64,000 nt of DNA from Candidatus Ribeiella danica (lineage in GTDB: Bacteria > Chloroflexota > Chloroflexia > Chloroflexales > Roseiflexaceae). Made by a program: the position numbers and the translations under genes. This document shows, piece after piece, positions 47,697 to 56,544 of the stretch. The notes beneath the pieces are model-generated. The model was not told where the DNA came from. It saw nothing but the letters and a program-made list of their open reading frames with translations, and did not search any database. Position 1 is the first letter of the stretch. Each line of letters starts with the position of its first letter. The stretch covers positions 372,001 to 436,000 of the forward strand of contig JADKFS010000001.1 of the NCBI GenBank assembly GCA_016717335.1, given 5' to 3'.

Positions 47697-47870
47697 ATGC
47701 CAAAGCGAACCTGGCAACCAAAACGCATCCCACGTCGTCGTAAGCATGGTTTCCTTGAGCGAATGGAGACCAAGGACGGCCGCGCGGTTCTCAAGCGGCG
47801 CCGGCTGCGCGGCCGCTGGCGGCTCACGGTCAGCGAAGAGCGCCGTGCCGTCCGGCGCGGCCATCGCTAG
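47697..47870 (+). CDS. rpmH: 50S ribosomal protein L34
   Basis: 57 residues, strongly basic: starts MPKRTWQPKRIPRRRKHGF, followed by LERMETKDGRAVLKRRR, the L34 signature. Longer than the usual 44-46 residues by a C-terminal basic extension. GAGAGG precedes the ATG. It is followed by rnpA and yidC, the conserved bacterial order often found near the replication origin (no dnaA or DnaA-box cluster is in the window). Confidence 0.96.
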   Translation: MPKRTWQPKRIPRRRKHGFLERMETKDGRAVLKRRRLRGRWRLTVSEERRAVRRGHR

Positions 47871-47951
47871 CAGAATCTTCGCGAGCGCGCACATCGCAGG
47901 GCGCACAGGCAGATCGCCGCGGCCTGCGATGTCTCACTTGCGAGCTGAATC

Positions 47952-48323
47952 ATGAAGCGCGCCTATCGCCTCCGCAAACCTGTCCAGTTCCAACGAGTGC
48001 GGCGCGATGGGCGTAGCTGGAGTAGCACGCTGCTGACCCTCAACGCCGCGGCGAGCAACCGGCGCGGCATCCGCTGTGGCTTTGTCGTCGGGAAACGGGT
48101 CGGGAAGGCGGTTGAGCGGAACCGCGCTCGCAGGCGCGTTCGCGAGGCAGTACGGCTCATCTACGACCGGATCACGCCAGGCTGGGATCTCGTGTTCATC
48201 GTCCGATCCACAACGGTTGTGACGATTGAGTTCCCACAGATCCAGTCAACCGTTGAACAGCTGCTCCGGCGCGCAGGTCTCTGGCGCGAGCCGCTCACCA
48301 CTGCCGATTCAAATAAAGGGTAG
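47952..48323 (+). CDS. rnpA: Ribonuclease P protein component
   Basis: 123 residues. Basic protein subunit of RNase P for tRNA 5' maturation. The RNR motif is in GKAVERNRARRRVREAVR and the N-terminal FQRVRRDGRSW corresponds to the central-cleft helix/strand. Located 81 bases after rpmH and 5 bases before yidC. The usual yidD gene between rnpA and yidC is absent. Confidence 0.94.
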   Translation: MKRAYRLRKPVQFQRVRRDGRSWSSTLLTLNAAASNRRGIRCGFVVGKRVGKAVERNRARRRVREAVRLIYDRITPGWDLVFIVRSTTVVTIEFPQIQSTVEQLLRRAGLWREPLTTADSNKG

Positions 48324-48328
48324 CACAC

Positions 48329-49369
48329 ATGGGCAATATTTGGACTCTGTTTGTCGGCTTTCTCGAAAATGTCCTGCTGACCTTCTTTACCTGGTTCCGC
48401 AGCGCCTCGATCCCAGGCGCGGCCGGCCTGGCAATTATCCTCTTTACGATTCTTGCGCGCCTGGTCATCCTGCCGCTCACGCTCAAGTCGCTCCAGTCGA
48501 CTCGCAAGATGCAGGAGCTGCAGCCGCAGCTCAAAGAGCTCCAGCGCAAGTACGGTAAAGATCAGCAGAAGGTCACCGAGGAGACGATGAAGCTCTACAA
48601 AGAGTACAAAGTCACCCCGGTGGGCGGTTGCCTCCCGATGCTGATCCAGCTGCCGATCTTCCTGGGCGTCTACCAGGCGGTGCTCCACCTGACGCAGTCG
48701 TCGCCGGCCGGCTATGCGGTCGGCAGCGTCGTGCAGGCGCTGGCGAACAACGGTGTCAATGTGGGCAACTTGAGCCCGCTCACGATCGGCCAGCCGCAGC
48801 TGGCAGGCGGCTTTCTCTGGATGACCGATCTTGGGAAGCCCGACCCATTCTATATCCTGGGCGTCCTCTCACTGATCTTCCAGCTGATGGTCCAGCTGAT
48901 GGCGACTCCGCGCGTGCAAGACGCGCAGCAGAAGGCCATGTCCCAGTCGATGCTGGTCCTGCCGCTGATGTTCGCCTACCTCGGCTTTACGTTCCCAAGC
49001 GGCGCGGTGCTGTACTGGGTGCTCGGCAGCGTGCTGTCGATGATCCAGCAGTATGTTATCTCGGGCTGGGGCTCGCTGTCGAACTATCTGAAGTTCCTGC
49101 CCACAACCGGGGGCCTGCTGCCGCCGATGACGCCAGCGGCAACTGCCGCCGTGGGCGCGAGCGCAGGCAGTGGCGCGGTCGTGCCGGCCGAGCAGCCCGA
49201 GCCGGCAGCCGAGAAGCGTACGTTCTGGGATGTGCTGCGCCCGTTGACTGAGCAAAACGAAGAGGATGAGGCGGTCGCCGAAGACGAGCCTACCGAGCAA
49301 GCCCTGAGCGAAGTGCGCCGTCAGCTGAACCAGAGTAACCCGCGCCGTCGCAAAGCGCGTCGTTCCTAG
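48329..49369 (+). CDS. yidC: Membrane protein insertase YidC/Oxa1
   Basis: 346 residues. Inserts proteins into the inner membrane. About five membrane segments. Conserved Arg in ILARLVILPLTLKSLQSTRK (hydrophilic groove), coiled basic cytoplasmic loop QLKELQRKYGKDQQKVTEE, then VGGCLPMLIQLPIFLGVYQ and FTFPSGAVLYWVLGSVLSM. No large periplasmic P1 domain, so of the Gram-positive-like short type. The C-terminal tail is Glu-rich then basic (NPRRRKARRS), possibly for ribosome contact. It lies 5 bases after rnpA. Confidence 0.95.
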   Translation: MGNIWTLFVGFLENVLLTFFTWFRSASIPGAAGLAIILFTILARLVILPLTLKSLQSTRKMQELQPQLKELQRKYGKDQQKVTEETMKLYKEYKVTPVGGCLPMLIQLPIFLGVYQAVLHLTQSSPAGYAVGSVVQALANNGVNVGNLSPLTIGQPQLAGGFLWMTDLGKPDPFYILGVLSLIFQLMVQLMATPRVQDAQQKAMSQSMLVLPLMFAYLGFTFPSGAVLYWVLGSVLSMIQQYVISGWGSLSNYLKFLPTTGGLLPPMTPAATAAVGASAGSGAVVPAEQPEPAAEKRTFWDVLRPLTEQNEEDEAVAEDEPTEQALSEVRRQLNQSNPRRRKARRS

Positions 49370-49405
49370 CCCAATCTTCGACGAACGACGAACGATGAGG
49401 AACAT

Positions 49406-50095
49406 ATGAAGAGCATTGAGATCAGCGCGCGCACGGTTGCTGAAGCAATTCAGCTAGCGCTGGCCCAGCTCGGCAAAGATCGCGACGAGGTCGCCATCGA
49501 GGTGCTGGAGGCCGGAAACGAGGAAGAAGAGGCGCTTGTTCGCGTCACGGCAGTGGACGACGATGAAGAATCCGAGCCCGCGAACGAGACCGTGACCCCT
49601 CCCGCGGGCAGCGTCGATCAGATCGCCCGGCGGATCTTGGAGGATCTGCTGGAGCGGATGGATATTCAGGCCTACGTGACGGCCGTGCGCACGACGGTGC
49701 CGGGCCAGCGCGGCGAGCCCGAAGAGACGATTACGCTGCACGTCGAGGGCGCGGACGAGGAGGCCATGGGCCTGCTGATCGGCCGGCGCGGCGAAACGTT
49801 GCGCTCGGTCCAGTTCATGGTCAACCTGCTGGTCAGCCGCAAGGTGCAGAAGTGGCCCCAGGTGGTCGTCGACGTCGGCAACTACCGCCAGCGCCGCCAG
49901 GAGTCGCTTGAGGGGCTGGCCCGCCGCATGGCCGAACGCGTTCGCCAGAGCGGCCGCCCGCTGACCTTGGAACCTATGGGGGCCTACGAACGTCGTATAG
50001 TACACCTGGCGTTACGATCCGACCCGACTGTGTACACAGAGAGCAGCGGCGAAGGAGAGAATCGCAAGGTGGTTATCTATCCGGCCAAATCATAA
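49406..50095 (+). CDS. khpB: KH/R3H RNA-binding protein KhpB (Jag/SpoIIIJ-associated)
   Basis: 229 residues. N-terminal Jag-N domain (MKSIEISARTVAEAIQLAL), a linker rich in acids, a KH domain with GLLIGRRGETLRSVQFMVN, and a C-terminal R3H domain (LTLEPMGAYERRIVHLALR). The family acts with KhpA in RNA binding linked to cell elongation and division. It directly follows yidC, the usual neighbour. A short inverted-repeat array follows the stop. Confidence 0.93.
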   Translation: MKSIEISARTVAEAIQLALAQLGKDRDEVAIEVLEAGNEEEEALVRVTAVDDDEESEPANETVTPPAGSVDQIARRILEDLLERMDIQAYVTAVRTTVPGQRGEPEETITLHVEGADEEAMGLLIGRRGETLRSVQFMVNLLVSRKVQKWPQVVVDVGNYRQRRQESLEGLARRMAERVRQSGRPLTLEPMGAYERRIVHLALRSDPTVYTESSGEGENRKVVIYPAKS

Positions 50096-50163
50096 GTTTT
50101 GAGCCCTGAGTTCTGAGTTTGAACTTGGAAAGCTCAAAACTCACAACGCAGAGCTTAAAACAA
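50096..50163. repeat. Inverted short-repeat array (TTTTGAG/CTCAAAA family)
   Basis: GTTTTGAGCCCTGAGTTCTGAG on the left and CTCAAAACTCACAACGCAGAG on the right, loose arms around TTGGAAAG. The same family occurs at 56545-56620. It fills the gap between khpB and the PfkB gene. Confidence 0.75.
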
Positions 50164-50164
50164 T

Positions 50165-51037
50165 ATGAGCATTGACTACCTCCTGCTTGGTCATCTGACA
50201 CGCGACGTGCTGCCTGACGGAACGACAATTCCGGGCGGCACGTCTTTGTATGCCGCCCTGACGGCCCAACGCCTGGGCCGGCACGTCGGCGTCGTCTCGG
50301 CGCCGGCGGAGCTGCCAGCCGGCTGGCCTGGCGACATTCAGATGGAATTTCACCCGTCGCCCTCGCCCCCGACCTTCGAGAACCGCTATACGCCCGAGGG
50401 CCGCCAGCAGACGTTGCACACCGCGTCCGCGCCGATCACGCTCGATGCGATCCCAGCTCAATGGCGCGGCGCCCCGGTCGTGCACGTCGGGCCTGTGCTT
50501 GGCGAAATAGCCCAGGAGCTCGTCCATGCCTTCCCAGGCGCGCTGCTCGGCGTCACCCCGCAGGGTTGGATGCGCACTTGGAACGAGCCGCTGCCCGGCC
50601 CCGTGATCTACCGACCCTGGCGCCCGACCCCCGAGGTGCTGCGCCGAATCGACGCGCTAGTGCTCAGCATCGAGGATGTGCGCGGCGACGAGGCGCTCGC
50701 CGCCAGCTACGCCGAGCACTGCCCACTGGTGGTGGTGACACGCGGCCCGCAGGGCGCGTCGCTGTTCATACAGGGCCAGCCCCACCATATCAACGCGTTC
50801 GCAGCGGTCGAGCGCGATCCGACCGGCGCCGGCGATGTCTTCGCTGCGACGATGTTTGCCCGCCTGCACGAGACCGGCGACCCGCTGGCGGCGGCCAATT
50901 TCGCAGCCTACGTCGCGGCGCTCAGCGTCGAGGGCGCCGGCATCAGCCGCATCCCTACGCGCGACCAGATCGATCAGGGGCTGGCGATCCGTCTGCGCGG
51001 CCTGGAGGCCGCCGTGGGCGGTGAGCCCCCACTCTGA
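50165..51037 (+). CDS. PfkB-family carbohydrate/nucleoside kinase
   Basis: 290 residues. N-terminal GHLTRDVLPDGTTIPGGTSLYAAL carries the first PfkB substrate motif in altered form; the second signature, DPTGAGDVFAATMF, with its anion hole and catalytic Asp, is intact. The substrate is unknown. The ATG lies seven bases after the repeat array with no clear SD, so it may depend on an upstream transcript. A copy of the C-rich repeat follows. Confidence 0.85.
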   Translation: MSIDYLLLGHLTRDVLPDGTTIPGGTSLYAALTAQRLGRHVGVVSAPAELPAGWPGDIQMEFHPSPSPPTFENRYTPEGRQQTLHTASAPITLDAIPAQWRGAPVVHVGPVLGEIAQELVHAFPGALLGVTPQGWMRTWNEPLPGPVIYRPWRPTPEVLRRIDALVLSIEDVRGDEALAASYAEHCPLVVVTRGPQGASLFIQGQPHHINAFAAVERDPTGAGDVFAATMFARLHETGDPLAAANFAAYVAALSVEGAGISRIPTRDQIDQGLAIRLRGLEAAVGGEPPL

Positions 51038-51099
51038 CACTACGTTCTTCCTCCCCGACCGAATACTTCGCCTTCGTCGCCTTTCAGCTGTGCGGCCTC

Positions 51100-51165
51100 A
51101 CGCAGATGCCAGAAAAATACCCCCTCTCCCAAAACGGGAGAGGGGGCCAGGGGGTGAGCGTCAAA
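51100..51165. repeat. C-rich/G-rich dispersed repeat
   Basis: CAGATGCCAGAAAAATACCC, CCCTCTCCC-AAAAC-GGGAGAGGGGG, then GGGGGTGAGCG. It is a short copy of the module at 9241 and 29040, between convergent genes. Confidence 0.8.
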
Positions 51166-51179
51166 CGAGGAGGCGCTCC

Positions 51180-52421
51180 CTAGAGATCGTCCTGTGTCTT
51201 GCCGCGGTTGCCCTCAAAGCTCCGCCGCGGGGTCACGCGCGGGCCGCGCGAGGCTACCGGCCCGGCAGAGTGCTCCATCGTGCTGCCGCGATCGGATGAG
51301 AGCCCCACGCTCGGCTGCTGCGGGCTGTCGTTGCCCGGCGACGATGAGCGACCGACCTCGGCGGCGCGCAGCTCCTGCGCCTGTTGGAGCAGATCCGGCG
51401 CAGCCTCGTACAGAAACTCAAGCGCCTGACCGTACATATCAACGCCCGACGCGGTGACGAGCACGCGGCTGCCCGGCGGGATGCCCCCCGACGCAAGGAG
51501 ATCGGCCAGCGGCGCCTCGACCAGCTTCAGCAGCTGCTGGCGCAGCGGGCGCGCCCCGAAGCGCGGCTCGAAGCCTTTGTGCAGCACGTACTCCCTGGCA
51601 TCGTCGGTCAGCTCGAGGCTGATGCCGTGGCGAAGGTACTGCTCGTTGGCCTCCTTGAGCATCCGATCCAGCACGGCGCGCAGAATATCGCTCGACAGCG
51701 GCCGGAACGCGATAATCTCATCGAGCCGGTTGATCCACTCCGGCTGAAAGACACGCTGCAGCGCCTCAAAGCCGATCTGGTAGATCTGCTGGCCGGTCGC
51801 CTCGACATCTTTCTGAGCGGTTCGGAAGCCGATCGTGCGGCGGTCGAGATAGTCGACCATCTCCTTCGCGCCCACGTTAGTCGTCAGGATGACAATGCTG
51901 CTATGGAACGAGACGCGGCGCCCGCCATTGAGCAGCAGGATCTCGCCATCCTCCATGATCTGGAGCAGCAGGTTCCATAGCTCGGGCTGGCCCTTCTCGA
52001 TCTCGTCGAACAGCACCACACTGTTGTCTTGCTCGATGATGTCGGGGTTGAGCAGCGGCTTCTGGTCGCGCCCAACATAGGACGGCGGCGCGCCGACCAG
52101 CGCCGAGACCTCGTGCCCCTGGCTGAACAGCGAGCAGTCGACCTTCAGAAACGCCTCGCCGTCGGGGCGTAGCAGCTGGGCCAGCCGGCGCGCGGTCGCG
52201 GTCTTGCCGACGCCGGTCGGCCCGAGAAACAGCAAGGTCGCGCGGGGCCGGCGCGGGTTGCCGGCCGAAAAGCCAAAGCGCGCTCGGTTGAGCACACGAA
52301 TCAATGCCTCGATCGCCCGCTCCTGGCCAAAGATTGTGCTGCGAAGCTTCTGCTCCACATCGTCGAGCGGGTTGGCGCTCCCTCGCATAGCCTTGATCAT
52401 CTGGTTGGTGTCCTGATCCAT
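51180..52421 (-). CDS. Stand-alone AAA+ ATPase resembling the ClpB/ClpA second domain
   Basis: 413 residues, one AAA+ module. IFGQERAIEALIRVLNRAR, Walker A GPTGVGKTATARRLAQLL, Walker B VVLFDEIEKGQPE, sensor VILTTNVGAKE and the C-terminal D2-small domain (LDRMLKEANEQYL, FEPRFGARPLRQQL) match ClpB D2. There is no ClpB/ClpA N-domain, D1 or M-domain, and no zinc finger of ClpX. A disordered Ser/Arg tail of about 60 residues follows. GAGG precedes ATG 52421. Function unknown; perhaps an unfoldase. Confidence 0.87.
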   Translation of the reverse strand: MDQDTNQMIKAMRGSANPLDDVEQKLRSTIFGQERAIEALIRVLNRARFGFSAGNPRRPRATLLFLGPTGVGKTATARRLAQLLRPDGEAFLKVDCSLFSQGHEVSALVGAPPSYVGRDQKPLLNPDIIEQDNSVVLFDEIEKGQPELWNLLLQIMEDGEILLLNGGRRVSFHSSIVILTTNVGAKEMVDYLDRRTIGFRTAQKDVEATGQQIYQIGFEALQRVFQPEWINRLDEIIAFRPLSSDILRAVLDRMLKEANEQYLRHGISLELTDDAREYVLHKGFEPRFGARPLRQQLLKLVEAPLADLLASGGIPPGSRVLVTASGVDMYGQALEFLYEAAPDLLQQAQELRAAEVGRSSSPGNDSPQQPSVGLSSDRGSTMEHSAGPVASRGPRVTPRRSFEGNRGKTQDDL

Positions 52422-52725
52422 GTGCAACCTCAATACGCTTCAATGGCGACAGCCGTGTCGCGCGAGATGGAGTGCCACGATTGGATTGGGTCGAGTGTGA
52501 GGCGTAGTGCAGCTATCGGCAGCTATTATACCTGTCGGCGATTCCTTACGTCAAGGCATGCCTATGACAGATTGTAAACAGGACAGTTGCTAATTCGTGT
52601 CGTGGATCGGATGGATAGTTTAACAGGTGTATAACACCTTCTTAATTTCGATGCACTACAGTCAGGGCAGTACGGATCATAGGCGCTGTCCGCTAGGCTG
52701 CCCCCGACCACAAAAGTAATGCCGT
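52422..52725. other. Divergent intergenic region (AAA+ ATPase / response regulator)
   Basis: The minus-strand promoter lies at 52525-52554. On the plus side TTTAACA (52619-52625) and TATAACA (52630-52636) are repeated at an 11-bp interval, with AGGTGT-ATA-ACACCT across them (52625-52639). A third copy is weak. Confidence 0.55.
52525..52554 (-). promoter_or_regulatory. Sigma70-type promoter for the AAA+ ATPase
   Basis: Minus strand: TTGACG, 18-bp spacer, TATAAT. The predicted start near 52518 gives a leader of about 97 bases. Confidence 0.8.
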
Positions 52726-53448
52726 ATGACGACCATCCTTGTCATCGAAGATGAATACATCCTGAGTGAGACGCTCTGCTATAATCTCGAGCGCGCCGGG
52801 TTCACGGCTCACCAAGCCAACGACGGCATCACCGGGCTGGAAAAAGCCCGCAGCCTCAAGCCCGACCTGATCGTCCTCGATGTCATGCTGCCTGGGCTCG
52901 ATGGCTTCTCGATCTGCCGGACGATCGCGCGCGAGAGCGCAACTCCGATCATTCTGCTCACGGCCCTGCGCGATGAGGCCCATCGCATCGCGGGGCTTGA
53001 GCTCGGCGCGATCGATTATGTCGTAAAGCCGTTCAGCATGGGCGAGCTGCTGGCACGCGTGCGCGCGATCCTGCGCTGGAATGAGCGGCAGCGCCAGGTC
53101 TCCACGCCGGATGTGCTCCATGTCGGCGCACTTCGGCTGGACCGAATCAGCCGGCAGGTCTGGTTTGGCGACCGCGAGATCGGGCTCTCCTACAAGGAGT
53201 TCGACCTGCTGGCCTGCCTGATGCACAACGCGGGTGTCGCGCTCTCGCGCGATCTGCTGCTGGAGCGCGTCTGGGGCAGTGAGTTTCCCGGCTCGAATCG
53301 AACCATCGACGTCCACATCCGCTGGCTGCGCGAGAAGCTCGAGCCGGACCCCGCCAATCCCACGCTGATCCTCACCGTCCGTGGGATCGGCTATCGCTTT
53401 CAGGCTGAGCCGGCCGCGCAGCCGCGCAAGACCGGCACAGACGGTTAG
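52726..53448 (+). CDS. OmpR/PhoB-family response regulator (orphan)
   Basis: 240 residues. Receiver: TILVIEDEYILSE, phospho-Asp in LIVLDVMLPGLDGF, Lys in YVVKPFSMGELL. Winged helix: EFDLLACLMHN, SNRTIDVHIRWLREKLEPDP, ending LTVRGIGYRF, close to the PhoB/PhoP subgroup. No kinase gene is adjacent. Two TNTAACA words spaced 11 bp lie upstream, as in PhoP-like direct-repeat binding sites, so autoregulation is possible. The C-terminal dozen residues are a flexible tail. Confidence 0.92.
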   Translation: MTTILVIEDEYILSETLCYNLERAGFTAHQANDGITGLEKARSLKPDLIVLDVMLPGLDGFSICRTIARESATPIILLTALRDEAHRIAGLELGAIDYVVKPFSMGELLARVRAILRWNERQRQVSTPDVLHVGALRLDRISRQVWFGDREIGLSYKEFDLLACLMHNAGVALSRDLLLERVWGSEFPGSNRTIDVHIRWLREKLEPDPANPTLILTVRGIGYRFQAEPAAQPRKTGTDG

Positions 53449-53620
53449 CGACTTTCGAAGACATGATCACCCGGCGATTGATGGGGTGAAATGCTCACGC
53501 AAGAACGAGATGCCGTTGTGATGCGATCCGTCTTACTGCCCACTGCTATAAGGTCTGGCGGGGCGCCCAACGCTTGCCGGGCCGCCGCCTCCCGCCCGGC
53601 AGTAAGAGGCCAGACTCAGC

Positions 53621-54658
53621 TCACGCTCCCACGACCTCGATGTTCTCCTTGCCGCCGTAGAGCGTCCACCACGGCTTGGCGCCCTTCACGAGCACCTCGT
53701 TCAGCGCCGTGATATTCGCGACGCCGCGATCCTCGAGCCAGCGCTCGAGCGCGCCGACGCCCTCCCTGGCGTAGACCGGAATGGCGTCCTGCCAGGTCGC
53801 CCGGCCGCACAGCACGCCCGAGAAGGGCGTGCCGGCCTCGGCGGCCAGCTCCAGGGTCTCTCGGAAGATCTCGTCGCTCACGCCGGCGCTCAGGTAGATA
53901 AACGGCTTCGTAGCGGCCGCGGCCGCGCTGCTGAAGTGCTCCATCGCCTCCTTGCGCGAGTAGGCCGCCGTGCCGCCCGCGAACGCGCGCGTGCCCTCGA
54001 CGTACTTGACATTCACCGGCACCTCGACCTTCAGCACGTCGACGCCGTAGCGCGGCTTGGAGAACTCCTCCATGTAAGCCGTGACGTACTTCGGCTTGAC
54101 CTTGGCAAATTCGAAGCTCTTCTCGTCGCCGATCGCGTCGTCATAGGCCAGCGGCTCGAGAAAGAACGGCGCGTCGACCGCGGCGCACTCCGCTCCGATC
54201 CGCTCGATGAACGCCTGCTTGATCGTGTTGATCCGCGCCTCGTCGAACGGGTTGTAGTACAGCAAGATCTTAATCGCGCTCGCGCCGGCCTCGACCAGCC
54301 GCCGCACGCTCCACTCGGGCAGCAGGTCGGGCAGCCGGCCCTTCAGGCTCACGTCGTAGCCGGTCTTCTCATAGGCCAGCAGCACGCCGGTGCCGGGCGC
54401 GCGGCTCTTGATCGCCTCGAGGCCATACTCAGGGTCCATCAGAATCGCGCTGGCGTGCTTGGTGAGCACCTTGGTCACCGCGGTCTTGAATGCGACCAGG
54501 TCCGCGGCCGTCGCCTGGCCGTTAGCGCCGCGAGCCTTGGCGATCGACTTCTCGAGCGAGCCGCGCTGGTCCATCGCCGCCGCCGCGATCACGCCATGCT
54601 CGTCGGCGCAGGCGCTGATGCCCTCGAATTTACCTTTGCCCATGCGTACAGTTGCCAT
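53621..54658 (-). CDS. lacD: Tagatose-1,6-bisphosphate aldolase
   Basis: 345 residues, class I LacD-type aldolase that cleaves tagatose 1,6-bisphosphate to dihydroxyacetone phosphate and glyceraldehyde 3-phosphate. AAAMDQRGSL near the N-terminus, LLAYEKTGYD, the Schiff-base Lys in VLKVEVPVNVKY, and FIYLSAGVSDE are typical. No other lactose/tagatose genes are nearby, so it may serve another sugar phosphate. It lies 41 bases downstream of the membrane phosphatase gene on the same strand. Confidence 0.92.
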   Translation of the reverse strand: MATVRMGKGKFEGISACADEHGVIAAAAMDQRGSLEKSIAKARGANGQATAADLVAFKTAVTKVLTKHASAILMDPEYGLEAIKSRAPGTGVLLAYEKTGYDVSLKGRLPDLLPEWSVRRLVEAGASAIKILLYYNPFDEARINTIKQAFIERIGAECAAVDAPFFLEPLAYDDAIGDEKSFEFAKVKPKYVTAYMEEFSKPRYGVDVLKVEVPVNVKYVEGTRAFAGGTAAYSRKEAMEHFSSAAAAATKPFIYLSAGVSDEIFRETLELAAEAGTPFSGVLCGRATWQDAIPVYAREGVGALERWLEDRGVANITALNEVLVKGAKPWWTLYGGKENIEVVGA

Positions 54659-54699
54659 ACGAGTCTCCTTCTATGAGCATCATGATGAGAACGCAAGGG

Positions 54700-55344
54700 T
54701 CAACCGCGCACGCCGATCAGATCGAACACAACCAGGATGACGAGCGTGGCGCTGCAGAGCCCGGCCAGCACCTGCATCGGCGTGTGGTTGCGCGTGCGAA
54801 CGCGCGCCCAGCCGACCGCCAGCGCGCATCCCCACAGAAACGCCCCCAGCGGCGGCACGTACAGGAGCGCGATCGTCGCGGTCGAGGCGACCGCGGTCGC
54901 GTGTGCGCTGATCTTCCAGAACAGGTTGACGACGCCGGCGATCACGCCAATGACGAGCGCGCAGATCATCAGCGCCAGGAACGGGCTCGGCGCGCCGAGC
55001 AGACCCAGGACTGCCAGGGAGATCAGCACCCAGATGAAGCCGAACAGGTAGAGCTCGTTGCGCTGCTCGCGCACCGACACGTCTTCGTCGGAGTACACAC
55101 CCTGGCGCAGCCGAACGTAGTAGAACAGCGTCGGCGGCAGCACCAGGACCAGGATGCAGATGCCGGCCCAGCGGAGTCCGGAGCCGTGCGTGCTCAGCGA
55201 GGCATAGCCGACAATCAAGAAGGAGCAGATGTTCAGCAGGATCGGATGGAAGATCTGCGATATCAAACGAGCGAGCGCGTGGCCGCGCCCGCCGAATGGC
55301 TCATCTTCATAGGCCTCGTGGGGTAGGTTGGGGTGTTGCGCCAT
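54700..55344 (-). CDS. Membrane protein, probable PAP2-related phosphatase
   Basis: 214 residues with about five membrane segments. ARLISQIFHPILLNICSFL and the C-terminal SAHATAVASTATIALL followed by GWARVRTRNHTPMQVLAG resemble the PAP2 domain: the first phosphatase motif is missing or very weak, whereas SxHAT and Rx5Hx(S/T) motifs are close to it. A role in lipid-phosphate metabolism is plausible but unproven. The start at 55344 follows AGGAGA at a long distance. Operon with lacD and the upstream glycosyltransferase is likely. Confidence 0.75.
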   Translation of the reverse strand: MAQHPNLPHEAYEDEPFGGRGHALARLISQIFHPILLNICSFLIVGYASLSTHGSGLRWAGICILVLVLPPTLFYYVRLRQGVYSDEDVSVREQRNELYLFGFIWVLISLAVLGLLGAPSPFLALMICALVIGVIAGVVNLFWKISAHATAVASTATIALLYVPPLGAFLWGCALAVGWARVRTRNHTPMQVLAGLCSATLVILVVFDLIGVRG

Positions 55345-55385
55345 GATACTTGCATTCTCCTCGGAAGCGCGAGCGATGGGCGCGG

Positions 55386-56543
55386 CTAAGCATCCACCGC
55401 GATGCGCTGGTAACACTCCAGCACGCGCCGGGCCGCCTGCTCCCAGGTAAACCGCCGCGCGCGCTCCGGTCCCGCGCGCTGGAGCCGCGCTCGGAGCGTT
55501 TCGTCACCGACTACGCGCGCGACTCCGGCGGCGATCGAGTCAACGTCGTCGGCCGCGACCAGCACCGCGGCATCGCCCACGACTTCCGGCAAGCTCGAGT
55601 TCTCGGCCGTGACAACCGGCGTCCCGCATGCCATCGCCTCCAGCGCGGGGAGCCCAAAGCCCTCGTAGATCGAGGGGTAGGCGAACGCCCACGCCAGATT
55701 ATACAACGCCGGTAGATCGTTGTCATGCACGAAGTCGAGCACCCGAACGCAGTCGCCGAGCTGCAGGCGCTCGATCGTCGCGAAGACATCCTGGTAGAGC
55801 CAGCCGCGCCGCCCGGCGATCACCAGGTGCAGGCCGCCGTCCGTCCGCCGCGCGACCAGTCCGAACGCTTCGATCAGGCGGGCCAGATTCTTGCGCGGCT
55901 CGATGGTGCTCACGAACAGCAGAAAGCGCGCCGGCAGGCCAAGCCGCTGGCGCACCGGCTCGGTCTGCGCCGCGGGCAGCGGGCAAAAGCGCGCGCCGAC
56001 GCCGGGGTAAACCACCGAGATGCGCGCGGCGTCGGCCGCGAGCAGGTCGACCAGATCCTGGCGCGTCGCCTCCGAGTCGGCCAGAACGGCGTCGGCGCGC
56101 CGCAGCGCACGTGGGACCGCGCTGGAGAGGTAGCGCACCATGCTCGGCACGAAGCACTCGGGGTGGCGGATGAATGCCAGATCGTGGACGGTCAAAAGCG
56201 TGCGGGCGCGTGTGGGCGGCAGCACAAAATCGGGCGCGTGCACGAGGTCGAGCGCGCCGGTGAACAGCTCGACCGGTAGCGGCACGCGCAGCCGCTGCCA
56301 GATCTGGGTTAGGCGGCGCGGCGTGAGCGGGATAGACACCGGCCGCACCGCCGGGTGGTCGGCGCAGAGCTGCCGCAGCTCGGCCAGGTACGGGCTGTCG
56401 CGCTCGATCCCGCCGGCCGCGTAGAACAGCGTATAGCGGTGCTCGCCGCCTTGCGCCACCATCGCGCGGACGAGCTCGCGAGTGTAGCGCCCAATCCCGG
56501 CGCCCTGCCAGGCGGCGGACGTATAGTCGATTCCAATATGCAT
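55386..56543 (-). CDS. Glycosyltransferase family 4
   Basis: 385 residues. GT-B enzyme with MHIGIDYTSAAWQGAGIGRY at the N-terminus, FVSTIEPRKNLARLIEAF and PSIYEGFGLPALEAMACG (EX7E region) in the C-terminal half. Donor and acceptor unknown; the locus points to exopolysaccharide. The start codon abuts a TTAGAACTTAGAACTC repeat, which takes the place of a Shine-Dalgarno site, so translation initiation is unusual. Confidence 0.9.
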   Translation of the reverse strand: MHIGIDYTSAAWQGAGIGRYTRELVRAMVAQGGEHRYTLFYAAGGIERDSPYLAELRQLCADHPAVRPVSIPLTPRRLTQIWQRLRVPLPVELFTGALDLVHAPDFVLPPTRARTLLTVHDLAFIRHPECFVPSMVRYLSSAVPRALRRADAVLADSEATRQDLVDLLAADAARISVVYPGVGARFCPLPAAQTEPVRQRLGLPARFLLFVSTIEPRKNLARLIEAFGLVARRTDGGLHLVIAGRRGWLYQDVFATIERLQLGDCVRVLDFVHDNDLPALYNLAWAFAYPSIYEGFGLPALEAMACGTPVVTAENSSLPEVVGDAAVLVAADDVDSIAAGVARVVGDETLRARLQRAGPERARRFTWEQAARRVLECYQRIAVDA

Positions 56544-56544
56544 A

